9,834 nt of DNA, taken from NCBI GenBank assembly GCA_964589725.1, contig CAZPUJ010000466.1:1-9834 (forward strand), in the 5' to 3' direction. The notes below the pieces were generated by a model. It had not been told where the DNA came from. It did no database searches and worked only from the letters and a program-made list of their open reading frames with translations. The position numbers and the translations under genes are program-made. This stretch comes from CAYSHJ01 sp964589725 (GTDB lineage: Bacteria; Planctomycetota; Planctomycetia; Planctomycetales; Planctomycetaceae). Below, one piece after another: positions 6,244 through 9,834 of this stretch (positions are counted from its first letter, which is position 1; each line of letters starts with the position of its first letter).

Positions 6244-9200
6244 TTAGAAATTCGGCTTCGCGGACTTCGTGGATTTCGTGCCGCTTTGAGGAGTGTCCGT
6301 TTTCTTTGGCGAGGTCTTTGGCACATCGGTCTTCGACGTCGAACCACGTTTCGGCGAGGGACCGGCCGAATCGTCCCAGCGAGCGAAATCGACACCCAGA
6401 CTGGTTTGGTTCGGTCCCCAGGTCGTGGCGGGACAATCGCTGGCGAGCGTGAAATCAGACGCACCGACCTTCGAACGATGCGGCAGCTTCGCTTTGAGCC
6501 GCACGCCGCCGTTCGTCGTCAACGGCCGCTCGATTCGCTCCGCGCCCCACAATGGCTTCCAATCCGCGTCGAACGATTGTGGTCCCTTCGGTGGCGAGTC
6601 GGCCGGGCGAACGATTTGCGACCACGGCGCGGCGTAGCCATTCACCTGATCCCACCAGGCTAGTTGGTGATTCGACAGCACGTGCTCGCGGCACGAGAGC
6701 AACACGGGCGAACCGGTCGCGCCGGACAGTTCGGTCAAAGACAAAACCACGGAGTTCTCCATGAACACGTTCAGGGGCCGAGTGGTCTTCTCCGCTTCCT
6801 TCGTGCCGCGGACGTTGAAGACGTACTTTCCGCCGGCTCCGAACGTACACCAGCGCGCGTCCAGCGTCGCGCCGATCCGCGAATCAAAGCCCTGAATGTT
6901 TAGATCGAACAGTTCACCGACGGACGCGAAGAGGCTGTTGCGGAGCAACAATGTGCGATTCCGCAAGTCGGCCTCGCACAGTTGGCCCGACGTCAGCAAA
7001 GCACTGTCGACGATCAGCCCGGAATTCCGCTCGCCAGGTTGACTCCGATCCTTCGATTCCACGGCGGAGCGTTTCCAGCGGATCAGCCCGGTAAACTTGC
7101 TGCTTCCCTCCAGTGTTTGGCCGACGACCTGACAGCGTCGCAATGCGAAGTTGCCGTCGTACACGCTCAGGAAGTATTTCGGCACCGCTTCGCGTGAAGT
7201 GTTCGGAAAGCGGAAACTCCCATTAACAATTTCCAGCGCGCCTCCCTCGACGACAAACATCGCTTCATCTTCTTTTTTGCGCGGGGCGAGCACCAAAGGA
7301 ACTTCGCCGGTCTGTTTGAACTCGATGCGCAGCGACTTACCTTTCAGCTCGACCGGCGTCATTTCGTTGGTGCCACTGCCACTGACCACAACCAGTGTGC
7401 CACTCGGCCAACTCTCCGACAGCAGCACGCGGCCGAGGTCTTGTGTGTTGGCGTCGACCTGAAGCGTCTTGTTGATCGCGAACGGCTCGAAGCCTGTGAT
7501 CGGATATTGCGCGCGATCAGCCAGCGCATCCGCCCGCGCAAGGGCCAATCCGGCCGCGGCGACGAAGTCGGCGACCGGACAACCAGGCGGCTGCCCATCC
7601 GTCCCCTTGATTCCCACCTCCGCCGTCACGGCCAAACCACGAGGCGACAAATCTCCGAAGTCCGAGGGCGGCGACTGCGGCCAGACACTCGTTTGGAACT
7701 GCGACTCTTCGAGCGTCGGTTGATTGTGCCATACGTTTTTCCAGTCGGTTCCATTGCGGACGGCGCTCGTCGTGCCCGGCTCATCCAGAATCAGCTTCTG
7801 CCAGCCACAAACGAGTGACGACTCAATCGCCCATCGCAAGCTCGGATACGGACTCTCGCCTTTGCCCGGCAACAGAGCCTGCTGCCAACCGGGAAGAGCC
7901 AACAATACTGGCGAACCTTGGGGCGCGGCGACCCCGGACAACACGCAGTTGACCACCGTGACCTCCGTCACCGGCGGGTTGTCGACATTCGCTCCGGGAG
8001 CCAATACGAACCCCGTGCTAGTCGCCAGCACGGTGCAAGAGAGGAACTTCAAACTCCGCGCGGCGGTCGATGCCAGAGTTTGCACAGCCGGTGGGGACGA
8101 CGGCTTCAGCCCTCCCTTGCTCGCGGGAGATTTCTTGGCGCTGCTCGTGCCGCTGGCGGGATTCGCCTTCGAGCTGCTCGTCGCCTCTTCCAGCGGCTCG
8201 TGATTCGTGAGACTCAACACCGGTGCCGCGCCGGTCGCGAACACGCAACGGCTGGCGATCAAATCAATCGCCGTATTATCGAGACGAAACGCGCCGAGCG
8301 ATTGTCCACGGATCAGGCAATCTCGCGTCAGCAGTCGTGCGCATGGCGATTCCTTGGGGTTGGTGCGAAGAACTCGCCCTTCCGCGCCAAACACGACCGT
8401 CTTGCCACCGCCGGGGCGAGCCCCGATCAATGTGAACGTGCAACGGACGGCGGCGAGGTCTCCCGACCGCACTGAGATCAGCGTGAGCGGCTCGCTGTGC
8501 GCGAATTGCCTCGCAAAGACGACGACATGCAGTCCTTCGAGTGTCAGCGCGCCGTTGGCCAGTTGCAACAAGGCGTCGTACGGCTGATCGGGATCGGCAA
8601 CCAACACAACCACCGGCTGCGCTCCGTTCGCCGCTTGCACGACGACCGTCTTACGATTCGTCAATTCCATCGGCCCCAAGAAATACGGCCCGTCCGTCAC
8701 GAGTTGCACAATCCCGCCCGCTTCCGGCAATTGCCGCATCGCTTCGTCTAATGTTAATGTGGGCACTTGTTCCAAGCCATTGGGACCCCCACCAACCAAG
8801 ACGGTCGAGAGACCGGCCGGTGCTTGCGAACCGCTCTTCGCGATCCACTCCGAGAGGTATCGGACTTCGCCGTCGCGACCCAACGGCGAAATCGGAGGCA
8901 AGTACAACGAGCCGCTGGGAGACGGCGTGGCTTCGCCGGTCGTTGACATTGCGCCACTATCTCCCGCGGGCGTCAGCGACTTCGGACTCTTCCTCGCATC
9001 GGAGGAAAGCGACTTCGGCCCCGTCGACTTCTTGTCATTACCGGCGACTCCGTCGGTCGCAGCAGTTCCACGAGCGGGGCTCGCGACGGTCGAGGCGGCT
9101 TCGATTCCACGATCAAACGGATTCACGCCGGTCTGACTCGGAGCCGAAATCGCGCCACCATAATGAGACGTTATCCAACCCAGGAAGCCGATCACGCCGA

Positions 9201-9834
9201 TCACCACCGCTCCCATCAGCAGTTTTTTGACCGGGCCTGAACCCAGATTAAAGCCGCGCTGCGGCGTCAGTGTCGGCTCGATCGGCCGCACCGGGATTTC
9301 CATCGTCGCAGCCATCAATTGCTTGGCCTCCTGCGGCGCGGGTCTCTTGTAGGCGGACTTCGGTTCGGGAGGTTTGTCGTCGTGATCGTGATCGTCATCC
9401 TCGGCCAGCGCGGCGAGATCCTTGACCGACAACGGACCGCGAGTGAGGTTCTCGTTCTCTAAGTCCGCCAGCAGGTCGGCGGGACTTTGATAGCGGTCTT
9501 CGGGCTTGATGGCCATCAGCCGCTTAATCATCTCGGCGATGCTTTCGGGAACCGATTCGTTCCCATCGCGAACATCGGGTCGCGCCTTGCTGGCGTGAGC
9601 ATTCAGCTTGTTGAGCATGCTCCCTTCGTGGAATGGTGGGTGCCCGACGAGCATGTGATACCACGTCGCGCCGAGTGAATAGAGATCGCTGCGAGCGTCC
9701 GCCGCTTTGCTGTTGCGAGCCTGTTCGGGCGACATGTAGTCCACGGTGCCGACCGTCGTGCCGGCTCGAGTGATGTTGGTCTCCATCGACTCGTCCACCG
9801 ACCGCGCCAAGCCCATGTCGGCCAGTTTCACAAT
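6244..9834 (-). CDS. Membrane-anchored Ser/Thr protein kinase with duplicated beta-helix ectodomain, N-terminus outside window
   Basis: 1196 residues are in the window, counted from the codon at 9834-9832. Residues 1-125 are the C-lobe of a Hanks-type kinase: DMG in place of DFG (6-8), GTTVGTVDYMSPEQA, SDLYSLGATWYHMLVGHPPF (subdomain IX) and PEDRY. The ATP-binding lobe and HRD loop lie beyond the right edge. An acidic EDDDHDHDD follows (145-153), then one membrane segment (about 206-224, LLMGAVVIGVIGFLGWITS), a Ser/Pro/Lys-rich linker (225-310), a large ectodomain (about 357-1153) and a Lys/Ser/Thr/Pro-rich tail. The ectodomain is two copies of a probable right-handed parallel beta-helix module, each closed by DWK..W and ending near a (P/G)V.DF pattern. 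The kinase presumably signals inside the cell in response to a ligand or envelope state sensed outside. It is directly upstream of the TPR gene. Confidence 0.92.
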   Translation of the reverse strand: MVKLADMGLARSVDESMETNITRAGTTVGTVDYMSPEQARNSKAADARSDLYSLGATWYHMLVGHPPFHEGSMLNKLNAHASKARPDVRDGNESVPESIAEMIKRLMAIKPEDRYQSPADLLADLENENLTRGPLSVKDLAALAEDDDHDHDDKPPEPKSAYKRPAPQEAKQLMAATMEIPVRPIEPTLTPQRGFNLGSGPVKKLLMGAVVIGVIGFLGWITSHYGGAISAPSQTGVNPFDRGIEAASTVASPARGTAATDGVAGNDKKSTGPKSLSSDARKSPKSLTPAGDSGAMSTTGEATPSPSGSLYLPPISPLGRDGEVRYLSEWIAKSGSQAPAGLSTVLVGGGPNGLEQVPTLTLDEAMRQLPEAGGIVQLVTDGPYFLGPMELTNRKTVVVQAANGAQPVVVLVADPDQPYDALLQLANGALTLEGLHVVVFARQFAHSEPLTLISVRSGDLAAVRCTFTLIGARPGGGKTVVFGAEGRVLRTNPKESPCARLLTRDCLIRGQSLGAFRLDNTAIDLIASRCVFATGAAPVLSLTNHEPLEEATSSSKANPASGTSSAKKSPASKGGLKPSSPPAVQTLASTAARSLKFLSCTVLATSTGFVLAPGANVDNPPVTEVTVVNCVLSGVAAPQGSPVLLALPGWQQALLPGKGESPYPSLRWAIESSLVCGWQKLILDEPGTTSAVRNGTDWKNVWHNQPTLEESQFQTSVWPQSPPSDFGDLSPRGLAVTAEVGIKGTDGQPPGCPVADFVAAAGLALARADALADRAQYPITGFEPFAINKTLQVDANTQDLGRVLLSESWPSGTLVVVSGSGTNEMTPVELKGKSLRIEFKQTGEVPLVLAPRKKEDEAMFVVEGGALEIVNGSFRFPNTSREAVPKYFLSVYDGNFALRRCQVVGQTLEGSSKFTGLIRWKRSAVESKDRSQPGERNSGLIVDSALLTSGQLCEADLRNRTLLLRNSLFASVGELFDLNIQGFDSRIGATLDARWCTFGAGGKYVFNVRGTKEAEKTTRPLNVFMENSVVLSLTELSGATGSPVLLSCREHVLSNHQLAWWDQVNGYAAPWSQIVRPADSPPKGPQSFDADWKPLWGAERIERPLTTNGGVRLKAKLPHRSKVGASDFTLASDCPATTWGPNQTSLGVDFARWDDSAGPSPKRGSTSKTDVPKTSPKKTDTPQSGTKSTKSAKPNF

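Noticed and set aside
6218..6436. N-terminal extension of the TPR protein to 6436
   Set aside because: It overlaps the end of the kinase gene by 193 bases, and its sequence has no TPR pattern; the TPR homology starts at the ATG at 6217.

Overview
The window looks like ordinary chromosome from a member of the Planctomycetota. The clues are a large membrane-anchored Ser/Thr protein kinase with a parallel beta-helix ectodomain, a TPR protein of nearly perfect 34-residue units, a membrane-anchored ComEA-like helix-hairpin-helix protein, weak Shine-Dalgarno sequences at several genes, and palindromic repeats at gene junctions. The phylum is inferred from gene style, since no rRNA gene is present.

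Layout: seven of the eight genes lie on the minus strand, so they are transcribed from right to left. From the right edge: the C-terminal part of a Ser/Thr kinase (6244-9834, its N-terminus lies outside the window), then a nine-repeat TPR protein (5273-6217), probably co-transcribed with it. A convergent plus-strand gene for a GcvR-like double-ACT protein (4506-5105) follows. It is divergent from an AI-2E/PerM family permease (3144-4460). Next come a secreted ComEC-like metallo-beta-lactamase-fold hydrolase (1978-3030), a membrane-anchored ComEA-like protein (1246-1773), ribosomal protein S15 (rpsO, 850-1119) and the start of polynucleotide phosphorylase (pnp, 1-676, GTG start, running off the left edge).

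The rpsO-pnp pair is the conserved translation/RNA-decay operon of bacteria. Its 173-base spacer holds two RNA hairpins, one close upstream of pnp. Three intergenic spaces carry different palindromic repeats: a paired hairpin element with G-rich tracts (1823-1929), a GGGCAGGT element with a tandem duplication (3046-3124), and an ACTAACCCGAAG inverted repeat between convergent genes (5153-5214).

The most interesting item is the kinase ectodomain. It is an internal tandem duplication of a beta-helix module of about 365-400 residues, visible by direct alignment of the two halves, and the first copy carries a low-complexity Ser/Lys/Pro insertion. I found no phage, transposase, CRISPR array, tRNA or rRNA, and no clear case of an undescribed multi-gene system.
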